From NCBI RefSeq assembly GCF_013618475.1, contig NZ_JABJVN010000015.1:1-49370 (forward strand): 49,370 bases of DNA, in the 5' to 3' direction. Position 1 is the first letter of the stretch; each line of letters opens with the position of its first letter. A program made the position numbers and the translations under genes. The DNA is from Saccharibacillus deserti. Lineage in GTDB: Bacteria; Bacillota; Bacilli; Paenibacillales; Paenibacillaceae. The notes beneath the pieces are model-generated. The model saw only the letters and a list, made by a program, of their open reading frames with translations. It ran no database searches and was not told the origin of the DNA. Of this stretch, positions 39,112 through 49,277 are shown one piece after another.

Positions 39112-39179
39112 CAAGCGGGTTTTCGAGGGGCGTAACCTAACCTCTTTATCGGCCAAGGTACTAGGATATGGCTCGCGAG
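39112..39179 (+). terminator. pyrG terminator (39179-39208)
   Basis: GAAGGCCCGGCA (39179-39190) pairs with TGCCGGGCCTTC (39193-39204) and is followed by TTTTTC. The feature spans 39179 to about 39210. Confidence 0.9.
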
Positions 39180-39265
39180 AAGGCCCGGCATCTGCCGGGC
39201 CTTCTTTTTCTTTTTGGCCCGCCGGTGTCTGGTTCGGGAAATATTCGGCCTCCCTTCTGGAATAA

Positions 39266-39292
39266 GCAGGAAATCGCCTTTGCAAGTCGAAT
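39266..39292 (+). promoter_or_regulatory. Sigma-H promoter of spo0F
   Basis: GCAGGAAAT (39266-39274), 11 bases and GTCGAAT (39286-39292) agree fully with the sigma-H consensus RNAGGAWWW-N11/12-RNNGAAT. It lies about 115 bases before spo0F, a gene known to be sigma-H dependent in Bacillus subtilis. No clear Spo0A box could be assigned. Confidence 0.78.
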
Positions 39293-39407
39293 AAGTTTGG
39301 GAGCAACAATCGCGTATCCGAAAGCGGAAGCTCCTGTACACGAGGAGAGCGATCGACGGAAGCGGCGACACGGCGGACGGGATCACAACGGGGGAGGACA
39401 AACGAAG

Positions 39408-39776
39408 ATGAGCGAACACAAAATATTGATTGTCGACGACCAGAACGGAATCCGCATGCTGCTGACCGAGGTATTCGGAAGCGAAGGATACAAGACCTAT
39501 CAGGCGGCAAACGGCAAGGAAGCGCTGGAGCTGCTGCAGCAGGACCGGCCCGACCTGGTACTGCTGGATATGAAAATCCCCGGCATGGACGGACTGGAAA
39601 TTCTGCGACATATCAAAGCGGCCGATCCGGAGATCAAAGTGATCATGATGACCGCCTACGGGGAACTTGATATGATCAAGCAAGCCAAAGACCAGGGCGC
39701 ATTGATGCATTTTACAAAACCTTTCGATATCGACGAGATGCGATTGGCCGTCGGCCGGTATTTGAAAGAGGAATAA
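39408..39776 (+). CDS. spo0F: Sporulation phosphorelay response regulator Spo0F
   Basis: The 122-residue protein is a lone receiver domain. Acidic residues in VDDQNG, the phosphorylated Asp in [11 protein letters not shown], Thr/Ala in MMTAYGE and Lys in FTKPFD complete the active site. It passes phosphate from sporulation kinases to Spo0B. ATG 39408 with GGGGGAGG upstream is the right start, giving the usual length. Position between pyrG and fba is as in Bacillus. Confidence 0.96.
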   Translation: MSEHKILIVDDQNGIRMLLTEVFGSEGYKTYQAANGKEALELLQQDRPDLVLLDMKIPGMDGLEILRHIKAADPEIKVIMMTAYGELDMIKQAKDQGALMHFTKPFDIDEMRLAVGRYLKEE

Positions 39777-39844
39777 GCGGCTGAGCCGGCGATCGCCGAA
39801 CCTTTTTGTTCATGCAAATTCCTCGGAAGTTTACAACCTGCCTG

Positions 39845-39873
39845 TTTTGTATTTGCAGCGACAGTGGTATAAT
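39845..39873 (+). promoter_or_regulatory. fba promoter (extended -10)
   Basis: TATAAT (39868-39873) with the TGG extension forms a strong extended -10 box; the -35 side (TTTTGT) is poor. It lies 60 bases before fba. Confidence 0.65.
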
Positions 39874-39932
39874 AAGCAAGTATGGATGTCGGCTCAATAT
39901 AGAAATCCAACATTTAATTAGGAGGAACAACC

Positions 39933-40787
39933 ATGCCATTAGTTTCGATGACAGACATGTTGAACAAAGCTCTCGAAGGAAAATACGCGGTGGGTCAGTT
40001 CAACATCAACAACCTCGAGTGGACACAAGCCATCCTGGGCGCTGCCGAAGAAGAAAAATCTCCGGTAATCCTCGGTGTATCCGAAGGCGCAGCTCGTCAC
40101 ATGGGCGGTTTCAATACAGTCGTGAAGATGGTCGAAGGCCTGCTGCTGGATATGAGCATCACCGTTCCGGTTGCCATTCACCTCGACCACGGTTCGAGCT
40201 TCGACAAATGTAAAGCGGCTCTCGATGCCGGCTTCACTTCCGTTATGATCGACGGATCGCATCACCCGATCGAAGAAAACATCGAAATGACGAAAAAAGT
40301 CGTTGAGTACGCACATGCCAAAGGCGCTTCGGTCGAAGCTGAAGTGGGTACGGTAGGCGGACAGGAAGACGACGTAATCGGCGGCATCCAGTATGCGGAT
40401 CTGAACGAATGCGTACGCATCGTCAAAGAAACCGGCATCGATACACTGGCTCCTGCACTGGGTTCCGTACACGGTCCTTACCATGGCGAACCTAACCTGG
40501 GCTTCAAAGAGATGGAAGAAATCCGCGACGCGGTAAACCTTCCATTGGTTCTGCACGGCGGTACGGGTATCCCAACTCACGATATCCAAAAATCGATCTC
40601 CCTGGGCACGTCGAAAATCAACGTGAACACGGAAAACCAAATCGCATTCGCAAGAGTCGTTCGCGAAGTTCTGGCTGCAAAGCCTGACGCTTACGATCCG
40701 CGTACATTTATCGTACCGGGCCGCGACGCGATCAAAGCTACCGTTATCGGCAAGATCAAAGAATTCGGTTCGAGCAACAAAGCCTAA
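39933..40787 (+). CDS. fba: Fructose-bisphosphate aldolase, class II
   Basis: The 284-residue zinc aldolase interconverts fructose 1,6-bisphosphate and triose phosphates. Zinc ligands and active-site blocks are [38 protein letters not shown] and [19 protein letters not shown] precedes ATG 39933. Codon use is strongly biased, as expected for a highly expressed glycolytic gene. The transaldolase gene that follows fba in Bacillus is absent. Confidence 0.97.
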   Translation: MPLVSMTDMLNKALEGKYAVGQFNINNLEWTQAILGAAEEEKSPVILGVSEGAARHMGGFNTVVKMVEGLLLDMSITVPVAIHLDHGSSFDKCKAALDAGFTSVMIDGSHHPIEENIEMTKKVVEYAHAKGASVEAEVGTVGGQEDDVIGGIQYADLNECVRIVKETGIDTLAPALGSVHGPYHGEPNLGFKEMEEIRDAVNLPLVLHGGTGIPTHDIQKSISLGTSKINVNTENQIAFARVVREVLAAKPDAYDPRTFIVPGRDAIKATVIGKIKEFGSSNKA

Positions 40788-40997
40788 GCTTCCGCTTGGT
40801 GCGGCAGAGCGTTCTTTTTGCGCGTAATGTCGATTTTTTATTGCAAAATCCGAACTACTCATTCATTATGGAAAGATAACCGTTCAATCGGTGTCTTTCC
40901 ATTTTGTTTTAATTCCGGCACATTCGGCTTTTGTTTCGCTCTATCATTCCAGTCTTTTTCGAATGGCTGCACATTAAGTAGGGGGACCTTTGAACTT

Positions 40998-42251
40998 ATG
41001 GAGAAATTAATGATCACCGGTGGGCGTCCGCTCCAGGGAACGGTCACGATCAGCGGTGCGAAAAACAGTGCGATTGCGCTTATTCCCGCAGCGTTGCTTG
41101 CAGATTCCGAAGTGATATTGGACAATCTCCCGCTGCTCAGCGACGTGGCGGTTTATGCCGAGATTCTGGAAGGACTCGGTGCACGGGTATCCTGGGAAGG
41201 CAGTCAGATGCGAATCGATCCGTCGAATGTCAAATCGATTCCAATGCCTAACGGACCGGTTAAGAAACTTCGGGCTTCCTACTATATGATGGGTGCTCTG
41301 CTCGGCAGATTCGGCGAAGCGCTGATTGGGCTTCCGGGCGGCTGCAACTTTGAGCCCCGTCCGATCGACCAGCATATCAAAGGCTTCGAAGCGCTTGGGG
41401 CGACCGCGGTTAACGAACACGGCGCTATCCATTTGCATGCGGAAGAACTCCGCGGCACCAAAATCTATCTCGATGTCGCAAGCGTCGGAGCGACCATCAA
41501 TATTATGCTTGCGGCCGCCAAGGCCAAAGGCTCTACCATTATCGAAAACGCGGCTAAAGAGCCTGAAATTATAGACGTAGCCACACTGCTTAATTCTATG
41601 GGAGCCAGCATCAAAGGCGTAGGTACGGAAACCATCCGGATCGAAGGCGTCCGCGAACTGCATGGCTGCCGACATTCGATCATTCCCGACCGAATCCAGG
41701 CCGGTACTTATATGATTGCTGCCGCGGCAACGCGCGGCAATGTTCTGATTGACAGCGTCATTCCCAAGCATCTTGAAGCCATAACGGCCAAGCTGCAGGA
41801 AATCGGCGTAACCGTTGAAGAAATGGACGAGAGCATCCGGATTATCGGCGGACCCACTTATCAGCATGTGGATGTCAAAGCACTCGTCTATCCGGGATTT
41901 CCGACGGATCTTCAATCGCCGATGACAAGTCTGTTGACTCAGGCCGACGGCGCGAGTGTGCTCAGCGATTTCGTATACAGCAACCGCTTCAAGCATGTTC
42001 CGGAACTGGTGCGCATGGGAGCCAAGATCCGGGTCGAAGGCCGTTCTGCGGTCATCGAAGGCGGCAAGCTTAACGCGGCCAAAGTCCAGGCGGCGGATCT
42101 GCGTGCGGGAGCCGCGCTTGTTATTGCCGGTTTGACGGTCGAAAACGGTATTACCGAAATTGAAGGCGTAGAATATATCGATCGGGGTTATGACAACCTG
42201 GTCTCGAATCTTCGCAGTCTTGGCGCGGACGTATGGCGCGAGACCGTTTGA
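40998..42251 (+). CDS. murA: UDP-N-acetylglucosamine 1-carboxyvinyltransferase
   Basis: The 417-residue enzyme makes the first committed peptidoglycan precursor from UDP-GlcNAc and phosphoenolpyruvate. The catalytic, fosfomycin-reactive Cys116 lies in [15 protein letters not shown], and Lys22 in [10 protein letters not shown] contacts substrate. ATG 40998 with AGGGGGA upstream is chosen; the frame is open for 60 codons more without homology. Position between fba and rho corresponds to the second Bacillus copy (murAB/murZ), so another murA is probably elsewhere. Confidence 0.95.
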   Translation: MEKLMITGGRPLQGTVTISGAKNSAIALIPAALLADSEVILDNLPLLSDVAVYAEILEGLGARVSWEGSQMRIDPSNVKSIPMPNGPVKKLRASYYMMGALLGRFGEALIGLPGGCNFEPRPIDQHIKGFEALGATAVNEHGAIHLHAEELRGTKIYLDVASVGATINIMLAAAKAKGSTIIENAAKEPEIIDVATLLNSMGASIKGVGTETIRIEGVRELHGCRHSIIPDRIQAGTYMIAAAATRGNVLIDSVIPKHLEAITAKLQEIGVTVEEMDESIRIIGGPTYQHVDVKALVYPGFPTDLQSPMTSLLTQADGASVLSDFVYSNRFKHVPELVRMGAKIRVEGRSAVIEGGKLNAAKVQAADLRAGAALVIAGLTVENGITEIEGVEYIDRGYDNLVSNLRSLGADVWRETV

Positions 42252-42256
42252 CGGAG

Positions 42257-42296
42257 TGCAGGCGCGGCCTTTGGCCGCGTCCGTGCTTTTTTTCCT
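42257..42296 (+). terminator. murA terminator
   Basis: A 15-bp stem with one mismatch (AGTGCAGGCGCGGCC with GGCCGCGTCCGTGCT, loop TTT) is followed by TTTTTTT. The remaining 375 bases up to rho hold no convincing gene; a short CTCTT/AAGAG hairpin lies near 42613-42630. Confidence 0.92.
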
Positions 42297-42671
42297 GCCA
42301 TCGAATCACTTTTTTGGAAAATGGGTAATGTTTATCGTAAATGGATGTTTCATTCTCCGTTCTTTTCATTTCCAGTCGCTTGACTCCTATCCGTTCGGGG
42401 CCTTCCCGAACCCAAATTCGATCTCCATTGCCTATCCTTTCGTTTCCCTAGAAGCTTTATTACAAACGGCGAGCATGTGAAGCCGTATATTCCAACAACC
42501 ATAACGAAACCGTGTTTTTCTTCGTTCAGATAGATATACAGCTAGATAGACAGGTTCCTTGTGCCGCTTCCGAGGATGTGTTTCAGTCGATTGCCCATTC
42601 TGTCCCTGCCATGGCCTCTTCCGAAGAGAGCGGGACTTTCCATTATAAAATTGAATAGGTGGTTTTCTTAC

Positions 42672-44024
42672 ATGGATTTGCAACTTTCCGATTTGGAAGT
42701 TATGAAATTGACCGATCTTTACAAATTGGCCAAGCAGTATCAAATTTCGTATTACAGTCAGATGAAGAAAAAGGAATTGGTGTTCGCGATCCTGCGTGCA
42801 CAGGCGGAGCAAAGCGGACTGATGTTTATGCAGGGCGTGCTTGAAGTTCTGCCGGAAGGTTACGGATTTCTGCGTCCGATCAACTATCTGCCAAGTACCG
42901 AAGATATTTATATCTCGGCTTCGCAAATCCGTAAATTCGATCTGCGCAGCGGAGATCTTGTGTCCGGAAAGTGCCGTGCTCCCAAAGAAAACGAACGTTA
43001 CTTCGGTCTTTTGCAGGTAAATGCCGTTAACGGACTGGACCCTGCCACGGCTGCGGAACGTCTGCATTTTCCGGCGCTTACCCCTCTGTATCCGGAAAAA
43101 AAGATGCCGCTCGAGACCACGCAAAACCGTCTGTCCGCACGGATTATGGATCTGATCGCGCCGGTCGGTCTCGGTCAGCGCGGACTGATCGTCGCACCTC
43201 CGAAAGCCGGTAAAACGCAGCTGCTGAAAGAAGTGGCCAACAGCATTTCCGAAAACAACCCGGAGATCGAGCTGTTCGTGCTGCTGATCGATGAACGTCC
43301 GGAAGAAGTGACGGATATGCAGCGCTCGGTCAAAGGGGAAGTGGTCGCTTCCACCTTCGACGAACTGCCGGAGAACCATATCAAAGTAGCCGAACTGGTG
43401 CTTGAGCGCGCCCTGCGCATGGTCGAACACAAGAAAGATGTCGTCATCTTGCTCGACAGCATTACGCGCCTTGCGCGAGCCTACAATCTGGTTATCCCTC
43501 CATCCGGCCGTACGCTCAGCGGCGGTATCGATCCGGCCGCGTTCCACCGCCCGAAACGCTTCTTCGGCGCAGCCCGAAACGTTGAAGAAGGGGGGAGCTT
43601 GACCATCCTGGCCACCGCGTTGATTGACACCGGCTCCAGAATGGACGATATTATTTATGAAGAATTCAAGGGAACCGGCAATATGGAGCTGCATTTGGAC
43701 CGGAAACTGGCGGAACGCCGGATTTTCCCTGCGATCGATATTCGGCGTTCCGGAACCCGGCGCGAGGAAATGCTGTTGTCCAAGGAAGAGCTGGATGCCG
43801 TATGGCATATTCGTAAAAATATGAACGATTCCTTCGACTTCATCGAAGGTTTCCTCAAGAAGTTGAAAAATGCCAAAACAAACGCCGAATTCCTGGCTTC
43901 TCTGGATACTTCCGGAGAGACAGGCAGCGCCAAATCGTCTTCGCCGTCCAAGAGCGGCGGGAATTCCGCTGCCGGCGCAGCAAGACGTCCGACACGGACC
44001 GCCACTCCCGTAACAAGCAAGTAA
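42672..44024 (+). CDS. rho: Transcription termination factor Rho
   Basis: The 450-residue hexameric RNA helicase has an N-terminal Rho-N helical domain ([14 protein letters not shown]), a cold-shock RNA-binding domain (about 50-120, [14 protein letters not shown]), the P loop [13 protein letters not shown], and Walker B in [17 protein letters not shown] Ser/Gly/Ala-rich tail (about 415-450) is an unstructured extension. ATG 42672 has AGGTGG eleven bases upstream. glpX and rpmE, the usual Bacillus neighbours, are missing. Confidence 0.97.
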   Translation: MDLQLSDLEVMKLTDLYKLAKQYQISYYSQMKKKELVFAILRAQAEQSGLMFMQGVLEVLPEGYGFLRPINYLPSTEDIYISASQIRKFDLRSGDLVSGKCRAPKENERYFGLLQVNAVNGLDPATAAERLHFPALTPLYPEKKMPLETTQNRLSARIMDLIAPVGLGQRGLIVAPPKAGKTQLLKEVANSISENNPEIELFVLLIDERPEEVTDMQRSVKGEVVASTFDELPENHIKVAELVLERALRMVEHKKDVVILLDSITRLARAYNLVIPPSGRTLSGGIDPAAFHRPKRFFGAARNVEEGGSLTILATALIDTGSRMDDIIYEEFKGTGNMELHLDRKLAERRIFPAIDIRRSGTRREEMLLSKEELDAVWHIRKNMNDSFDFIEGFLKKLKNAKTNAEFLASLDTSGETGSAKSSSPSKSGGNSAAGAARRPTRTATPVTSK

Positions 44025-44071
44025 ACGATTAAGAAACAAAGCCGCAAGCCCGCTAAAAGGAGACCTTACCC

Positions 44072-45346
44072 ATGCATCTGGTTTACGCCGACGAGAACGG
44101 CAATGTATACGATCACCCCGAACTGCTCGCCCTGGCGCGCAGCGCCGATATGATTATCGAAATTATGGAAGACGAACTTATTCCTCTGCCGGACGGTGCG
44201 ACTTTGGTCGGCCTGCCGAGCACCAAGCCGGTTGCGCTTGATCCGGAAAGCGGCGAAATGATGGCGCTGGAAGGTATGCAGGCGGTTGGAGCGCTGCTTC
44301 CGCAGGGTTTCACCCGTCTGGCTCTGCCCGGCTACGTAAAGACGGACAAAGAATATAAACTGCCACTGTTCGGCTACTCCGCTGTCGTCTGGAAAGACGG
44401 ACGCTTCTATGTGACGGCCGAACAATGCGACGACCCGGAGAAGTGGAATCCGGAGAACTGCGATACCCGCGAACTTAACGGCAAAGTACACGATTTTATC
44501 GAGAAGTATCCCGATAACCGGCTGTATCAGCATTTGTCGAACTGTGCGCTCGGCTACGAATGTCTGACTTCCTCGAATACGTTCCTCGGACGCTGGGAAG
44601 GCGGAGTGCCCGTTTCTTATTCCTGTAACGCAGGCTGTTTCGGTTGTATTTCCGAACAACCTGACGACAGCGGCTTCGTTGCGCCCCAGACGCGTATGAA
44701 CTTCCGTCCGAGAACGGAAGAGATGGTACAGGTCATGATGGAGCATCTGACTACGCCGGAATCGATTATCAGTTTTGGACAAGGCTGCGAGGGAGAACCT
44801 TCCACCCAGGCCAAGCTGATTATCGAAGCGATCCGCGAAGTGCGTTCGCGCACCGATATGGGCTACATCAACATCAATACCAATGCCGGTCTGTCCGACC
44901 ATATCCGCGGAATCGTCGATGCGGGTCTGGATCTGATGCGCGTCAGCACGATCAGTGCCTTGGACGATCATTACAATGCTTACTACAAGCCGCGCGGTTA
45001 TACGCTGGCGAACGTCGAGAAGTCGATGGCTTATGCGGCAAAACAAGGCGTCTATACTTCGATCAACTATTTGATCTTCCCCGGGGTAACCGACCGTGAG
45101 GAAGAGATCGAAGCCATGATCGAGTTTGCGCGCCGCACCGACTTGAAACTTATTCAGATGCGGAATCTGAATATCGACCCGGAAAGTTACCTCGAACTCA
45201 TCCCGCCGGCCCAGGGAGAAATCCTTGGGATGAAGCAGATGCTGGGAATTTTCCGCGAAGAGCTTCCGAATGTCGTGATCGGATCGTACACCCATGTTCC
45301 TCCGGTCGATCAGCGCCGGGCGAAACCTCCGGTCGGACTCGTATAA
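44072..45346 (+). CDS. Radical SAM protein of unknown function
   Basis: The 424-residue protein has the radical SAM cluster motif CX3CX2C (Cys185, Cys189, Cys192 in SCNAGCFGC), followed by a TIM-barrel part with FGQGCEGEP, NINTNAGL and LMRVSTISALDDHYNAYYKP. A 180-residue N-terminal region (with DPESGEMMALEGMQAVGALLPQGF) has no fold I recognise. No SPASM domain is evident at the C-terminus. AAAAGGAGA precedes ATG 44072, 47 bases after rho, so it may be read through from rho. Substrate and product are unknown. Confidence 0.85.
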   Translation: MHLVYADENGNVYDHPELLALARSADMIIEIMEDELIPLPDGATLVGLPSTKPVALDPESGEMMALEGMQAVGALLPQGFTRLALPGYVKTDKEYKLPLFGYSAVVWKDGRFYVTAEQCDDPEKWNPENCDTRELNGKVHDFIEKYPDNRLYQHLSNCALGYECLTSSNTFLGRWEGGVPVSYSCNAGCFGCISEQPDDSGFVAPQTRMNFRPRTEEMVQVMMEHLTTPESIISFGQGCEGEPSTQAKLIIEAIREVRSRTDMGYININTNAGLSDHIRGIVDAGLDLMRVSTISALDDHYNAYYKPRGYTLANVEKSMAYAAKQGVYTSINYLIFPGVTDREEEIEAMIEFARRTDLKLIQMRNLNIDPESYLELIPPAQGEILGMKQMLGIFREELPNVVIGSYTHVPPVDQRRAKPPVGLV

Positions 45347-45384
45347 GGTTCGCTTGATTGATTCTGCCCGGTCGCTCCGCTCGT

Positions 45385-45710
45385 TTCACTTCAGGGTTTG
45401 AGACAGTGGTTTCAAACAGGGGAAGTGAAGCCGAAGTCACTCTCGATCAGAATTAAGCTTGCTGTAGGGGCGGACGAGTCGTCCGCCTGAAAAGCAAGAC
45501 GAAGAAGCCCGGCGGCCTATGGCTCGCCGGGCTTCTTCGCCATTTCCTTCCGGCCCCTCTTTGCTTGGAGGGGCCGGAAGGGCCCGTTTCGGGTCGAAGC
45601 GGCTTTTGGCTTTCCCCTCGTGCCGGAACCGATGTGTTCCGGCACTGGAAAACAACCCGAGTGCCGATCGAAACGGGACCTTCCCGCGGCCGGCTGCAAC
45701 ATTGCCGGCC
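45385..45710. repeat. Chain of perfect hairpins before the SRP RNA
   Basis: Six inverted repeats follow one another. They are 45385-45392/45422-45429 with inner GTTTGA/TCAAAC; 45470-45476/45480-45486; 45501-45514/45525-45538 (14 bp); 45547-45559/45568-45580 (13 bp); 45620-45629/45636-45645 (10 bp); and 45688-45694/45704-45710 (7 bp). None is followed by a clear T tract. The third may end transcription of the radical SAM gene. No coding sequence is apparent. Confidence 0.85.
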
Positions 45711-45713
45711 TGT

Positions 45714-45742
45714 TTGCGTTTTCTATTTGCATCCCGTATAAT
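45714..45742 (+). promoter_or_regulatory. SRP RNA promoter
   Basis: TTGCGT (45714-45719), a 17-base spacer and consensus TATAAT (45737-45742) place the start close to the first base of the RNA, near 45749. Confidence 0.85.
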
Positions 45743-45748
45743 AGAAAG

Positions 45749-46020
45749 TGCCGTGCTAGATGGGGAGGTAGCGGTGCCCTGTAACTCGCAATCCGCTATA
45801 GCGAGGTTGAATTCCCGTTCGAGGTCATGTCCTGTAAGGTTTGGTCTCTACACATAATGTTGACGGTCGGGTCCTCCGCAATGAGCTCTTGTGAACCTGG
45901 TCAGGTCCGGAAGGAAGCAGCCATAAGCAGGTCCGCTTTTGTGCCGGAGGGTGGCCTGGCCCGAGTTGTTGTGTAGAGGTGCCGCTTGGATGGCATTGTA
46001 TCGAAGACGGGTGCACGGTT
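45749..46020 (+). ncRNA. ffs: Signal recognition particle RNA (large, Bacillus type)
   Basis: About 270 bases match the large SRP RNA (scRNA). The 5' end has GCCGTGCTAGATGGGGAGGTAGCGGTGCCC of the Alu domain, and the S domain has AGGTCCGGAAGGAAGCAGC, the Ffh-binding site. GTGCACGG closes the molecule near 46018. It is followed by TTTTATTTTA. It directs Ffh and FtsY to membrane-protein ribosomes. Its place before dnaX is conserved in Bacillales. Confidence 0.96.
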
Positions 46021-46141
46021 TTATTTTATTGATCAAACGACCGACATCTTTGCCGAAGGCGAAGGTGTTTTTTGTTTTTTTTATCCGCGAAAAGCCCTGC
46101 AAAAAAGTTGGGTTCATCCGCTTCAAAAGGCCCGCGCGCCG

Positions 46142-46170
46142 TTTTTATCCGTGCGGAAATATAGTATAAT
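46142..46170 (+). promoter_or_regulatory. Possible dnaX promoter
   Basis: TATAAT (46165-46170) lies 71 bases before dnaX. The -35 region (TTTTTA, 17 bases upstream) is poor. Confidence 0.45.
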
Positions 46171-46240
46171 AAAGGGACGACGACGATTCATTTTTGTCTG
46201 AATGAACCCGATTTCAAGTCCGATTAAAAAGGAGCCGCTG

Positions 46241-47980
46241 ATGGAACATATTGCGCTTTACCGTGCTTGGCGGCCTCAGTCGTTCCAAGACATGGTAGGA
46301 CAACAGCATATTATCCGAACGCTGCAGAACGCCATACGCGAACAGCGGGTATCCCATGCCTATTTGTTCAGCGGACCGCGGGGGACGGGCAAGACGAGCG
46401 CCGCAAAGATTCTGGCCAAAGCCGTCAACTGCGAAAAGGGACCCGCTCCCGAACCGTGCAACGAATGCGAAACGTGCAAACGTATCTCATCCGGAGCGGT
46501 GATGGACGTACTCGAGATCGATGCCGCCTCCAACCGTGGGGTGGAAGAGATCCGGGACCTGCGCGACAAGATCAAATACGCCCCGACCGAAGTGCGGCGT
46601 AAAGTTTATATTATCGACGAAGTGCATATGCTCACGACGGAAGCGTTCAATGCCCTGCTGAAGACGCTGGAAGAACCGCCTGAGCATGCGATGTTCATTT
46701 TGGCTACAACGGAACCGCACCGGCTGCCGGCTACGATCATTTCGCGCTGCCAACGGTTCGATTTCCGCCGTGTTTCGCTCGAGGAGCAGACGGGAAGGCT
46801 GACCGAAATCTGCCGCGAAGAGAAGATCGAAGCCGAAGAGAGTGCCCTGCAGTACATCGCCCGTCTGTCCGACGGAGGGATGCGCGATGCGCTGAGCGTA
46901 CTGGATCAGATCTCCGCTTTTACCGATGGCAAAGTCACGTATGACCAGGTGCTGAACATGACGGGGGGCATTGCCTCCGAACAGTTCTCGGCATTGGCCG
47001 AATCCTTGTCTTCCAAAGACGCCGGAGGCGTGCTGCAGACGGTGGAGAACTGGATGCAGGAAGGCAAAAGCGCCGACAAATGCATGGAGAATCTTTTGTA
47101 TTATTTCCGCGACCTGCTGATGATCAAAATGGTGCCCAACTCGGAGCACATGACGGAACGGGTGCTGGATGCGGCGTCTTTTCACACGATAGCGGAGCGT
47201 TTTACCAAAGAAAACCTGTTCCGCACTCTCGATACGCTCAGCCGCTACCAGAACGAAATGAAATATGCGGCCAATCCGCAGATGCTGTTTGAAGTGGCCC
47301 TGCTGAACCTGGTCAGTCAAGGCGACCGCGTCGAACTGCCGGTGCAGGGAGAGGTTTCGTCTTCGAGCGCGCCTCCCGCCGATTCGCAGGCCGTCAAACG
47401 TCTGGAAGGCCGGATTGCCGAACTCGAGAAGAAGCTGGACCAAGCGATCCGCGGCGGTATGCCGTCCTCCGGGGGAGGCGAAGCGGCAGGCGGTCGGCCG
47501 GCTGCTCGCCCGAACACGCCGCGCGTATCCCGGATGGCCAAGCTCCCTTCGCATATGGATCAATACCTGGCGAGAAGAGAGGACTCTTCTTTCAAGGAGA
47601 TCCGGGGCAAGTGGAACCAGGTGCTGCAGCGGGTAAAAGAAGAGAAGGTAACGGTTCATGCCTGGTTTACCAACGGTGAACCGGTGTCGGCGCTGGACGA
47701 CTCCGTTTTGGTGGCATTCAAAAACGATATTCACCGCGAAACGATCGAAAAGCCCGCCAATCGCCAGGTCGTCGAGCAGGTGATGGCCGAGTGTCTGGGC
47801 GGAGAATGGCATCTGGTCACGATTATGCAGAAAGATTGGAATGAATCTGCAGAATCGGCTTCTTGTTCGAAGTCCGAAGTCCTGGAGCTTCAACACGAAG
47901 AAGAAGGCGGCAGCAAAGAACCCTGGGTAGATGAAGCGTTGAACCTGTTCGGGGAAAACCTGGTTGTCATTAAAGAATAA
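46241..47980 (+). CDS. dnaX: DNA polymerase III subunit gamma/tau
   Basis: The 579-residue clamp-loader ATPase has the P loop GPRGTGKTSAAKI, a zinc finger beginning CNECETCKRI, Walker B in VYIIDEVHML, sensor 1 in FILATTEPHRLPATI and domain III up to about 365. A Gly/Ala-rich linker (about 395-435) and the tau-specific C-terminal region follow. ATG 46241 has AAAAGGAG upstream. yaaK and recR follow in the order seen in Bacillus. Confidence 0.96.
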   Translation: MEHIALYRAWRPQSFQDMVGQQHIIRTLQNAIREQRVSHAYLFSGPRGTGKTSAAKILAKAVNCEKGPAPEPCNECETCKRISSGAVMDVLEIDAASNRGVEEIRDLRDKIKYAPTEVRRKVYIIDEVHMLTTEAFNALLKTLEEPPEHAMFILATTEPHRLPATIISRCQRFDFRRVSLEEQTGRLTEICREEKIEAEESALQYIARLSDGGMRDALSVLDQISAFTDGKVTYDQVLNMTGGIASEQFSALAESLSSKDAGGVLQTVENWMQEGKSADKCMENLLYYFRDLLMIKMVPNSEHMTERVLDAASFHTIAERFTKENLFRTLDTLSRYQNEMKYAANPQMLFEVALLNLVSQGDRVELPVQGEVSSSSAPPADSQAVKRLEGRIAELEKKLDQAIRGGMPSSGGGEAAGGRPAARPNTPRVSRMAKLPSHMDQYLARREDSSFKEIRGKWNQVLQRVKEEKVTVHAWFTNGEPVSALDDSVLVAFKNDIHRETIEKPANRQVVEQVMAECLGGEWHLVTIMQKDWNESAESASCSKSEVLELQHEEEGGSKEPWVDEALNLFGENLVVIKE

Positions 47981-48040
47981 GTGCTGCCCGGCGCTTTGCT
48001 TCGCGAAGAAGCCGAGGTCCAATTCAAAGGAGAGATCGTA

Positions 48041-48355
48041 ATGAATAACAACATGAACCAAATGATGAAACAAGTGAAGAAGATGCAGGAACAAATGATG
48101 AAAGCACAGGAGGAACTCGGTACGAAAAAAGTCGAAGGTACTTCCGGCGGCGGCGTGGTAAGCGTTGAAGTCAACGGACACAAAAAAGTGATCGCGATCA
48201 ACATCAAACCCGAAGCGGTAGATCCGGACGACGTGGAAATGCTGCAGGATCTCATCCTGACGGCTGTTAACGATGCGCTGACCAAAGCCGAAGAACTGGC
48301 AAACCAGGACATGGGCAAATTCACGAACGGTATGAAAATCCCGGGCCTGTTCTAA
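48041..48355 (+). CDS. yaaK: YbaB/EbfC nucleoid-associated protein
   Basis: The 104-residue DNA-binding protein has the N-terminal Met/Gln/Lys-rich helix ([22 protein letters not shown]) and the central [20 protein letters not shown] strand pair of the YbaB family. The family forms tweezer-shaped dimers. AAAGGAGA precedes ATG 48041. It lies between dnaX and recR, as in most bacteria. Confidence 0.95.
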   Translation: MNNNMNQMMKQVKKMQEQMMKAQEELGTKKVEGTSGGGVVSVEVNGHKKVIAINIKPEAVDPDDVEMLQDLILTAVNDALTKAEELANQDMGKFTNGMKIPGLF

Positions 48356-48381
48356 ACTATTCGTAAAAGGGAAGTGTGGCC

Positions 48382-48978
48382 TTGCATTATCCGGAGCCGA
48401 TTGCCAAACTGATCGAATCGTTCAGCCGTCTGCCCGGAATCGGGCCGAAAACGGCGGCGAGACTGGCTTTTCATGTGCTTAATATGAAAGAAGACGATGT
48501 GATCGATTTCGCCAAGGCGCTTGTAAGCGTGAAACGCAACCTGCATTTTTGTACAGTCTGCGGCAATATCACGGATACGGACCCCTGCCGGATCTGTCAG
48601 GACAAGTCCCGTGATGCGTCCGTGATCTGCGTGGTGCAGGATGCGAAAGATCTCGTGGCCATGGAGCGTACCCGGGAATTCGACGGTTACTATCATGTGC
48701 TGCATGGAGCCATTTCTCCTATGGAAGGAATCGGTCCCGACGATATTCGTCTCAAAGAACTGTTGAACCGTCTGAGCGATGAGCGGGTGCAGGAGCTGAT
48801 TCTGGCGACCAACCCAAATATCGAAGGCGAAGCGACAGCCATGTACATTTCCCGCTTGGTACGTCCTTTTGGAATCAAAGTAACGCGGATCGCCCATGGA
48901 CTGCCGGTAGGCGGAGATCTGGAATATGCGGATGAAGTGACATTGTCCAAAGCTTTGGAAGGGCGCAGAGAACTTTAA
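48382..48978 (+). CDS. recR: Recombination mediator RecR
   Basis: The 198-residue protein acts with RecF and RecO to load RecA at gaps. It has a helix-hairpin-helix ([17 protein letters not shown]), a C4 zinc finger ([16 protein letters not shown]), a Toprim domain ([20 protein letters not shown]) and a C-terminal Walker-B-like region. TTG 48382 is preferred over GTG 48376, because it gives the usual length and a ten-base spacing to AAAAGGG. Confidence 0.95.
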   Translation: MHYPEPIAKLIESFSRLPGIGPKTAARLAFHVLNMKEDDVIDFAKALVSVKRNLHFCTVCGNITDTDPCRICQDKSRDASVICVVQDAKDLVAMERTREFDGYYHVLHGAISPMEGIGPDDIRLKELLNRLSDERVQELILATNPNIEGEATAMYISRLVRPFGIKVTRIAHGLPVGGDLEYADEVTLSKALEGRREL

Positions 48979-49008
48979 AAGTCTGGCTTTCCAGGTAGAG
49001 GAAGAGCT

Positions 49009-49045
49009 GCGGCTGCGGGAGAAAAATCCTGCAGCCGCATTTTTA
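49009..49045 (+). terminator. recR terminator
   Basis: TGCGGCTGCGGGA pairs with TCCTGCAGCCGCA (one mismatch) around AAAAA and is followed by TTTTTAATG. Confidence 0.85.
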
Positions 49046-49066
49046 ATGTCTTTTCTCGAAACAAGG

Positions 49067-49095
49067 CTGACAGAAAAGCGTTTTCAATGTATAAT
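49067..49095 (+). promoter_or_regulatory. Strong promoter 1 of the terminal stack
   Basis: CTGACA (49067-49072), a 17-base spacer and consensus TATAAT (49090-49095) point out of the window. Confidence 0.75.
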
Positions 49096-49171
49096 CTATA
49101 TATTGTATTCGAGCCTAGATCGCTTGTTACGATAAAGAATAAAGCAAAATGAATAAAAATGAAAAATAGTG

Positions 49172-49201
49172 TTGACTAGCTATTTGGCGATATGCTACAT
49201 T
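49172..49201 (+). promoter_or_regulatory. Strong promoter 2 of the terminal stack
   Basis: TTGACT (49172-49177), an 18-base spacer and TACATT (49196-49201) with a TGC extension point rightward. Confidence 0.7.
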
Positions 49202-49277
49202 AATAAACGGCTCTTCGAGAGAAGATCTTCATAGCAAGTCGGCAAACGAGCGTTGAAAAAGAATTGAAAAATAATGC

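Noticed and set aside
40818..40997. Sixty-codon extension of murA
   Set aside because: No ribosome site or family similarity; ATG 40998 gives the standard N-terminus.
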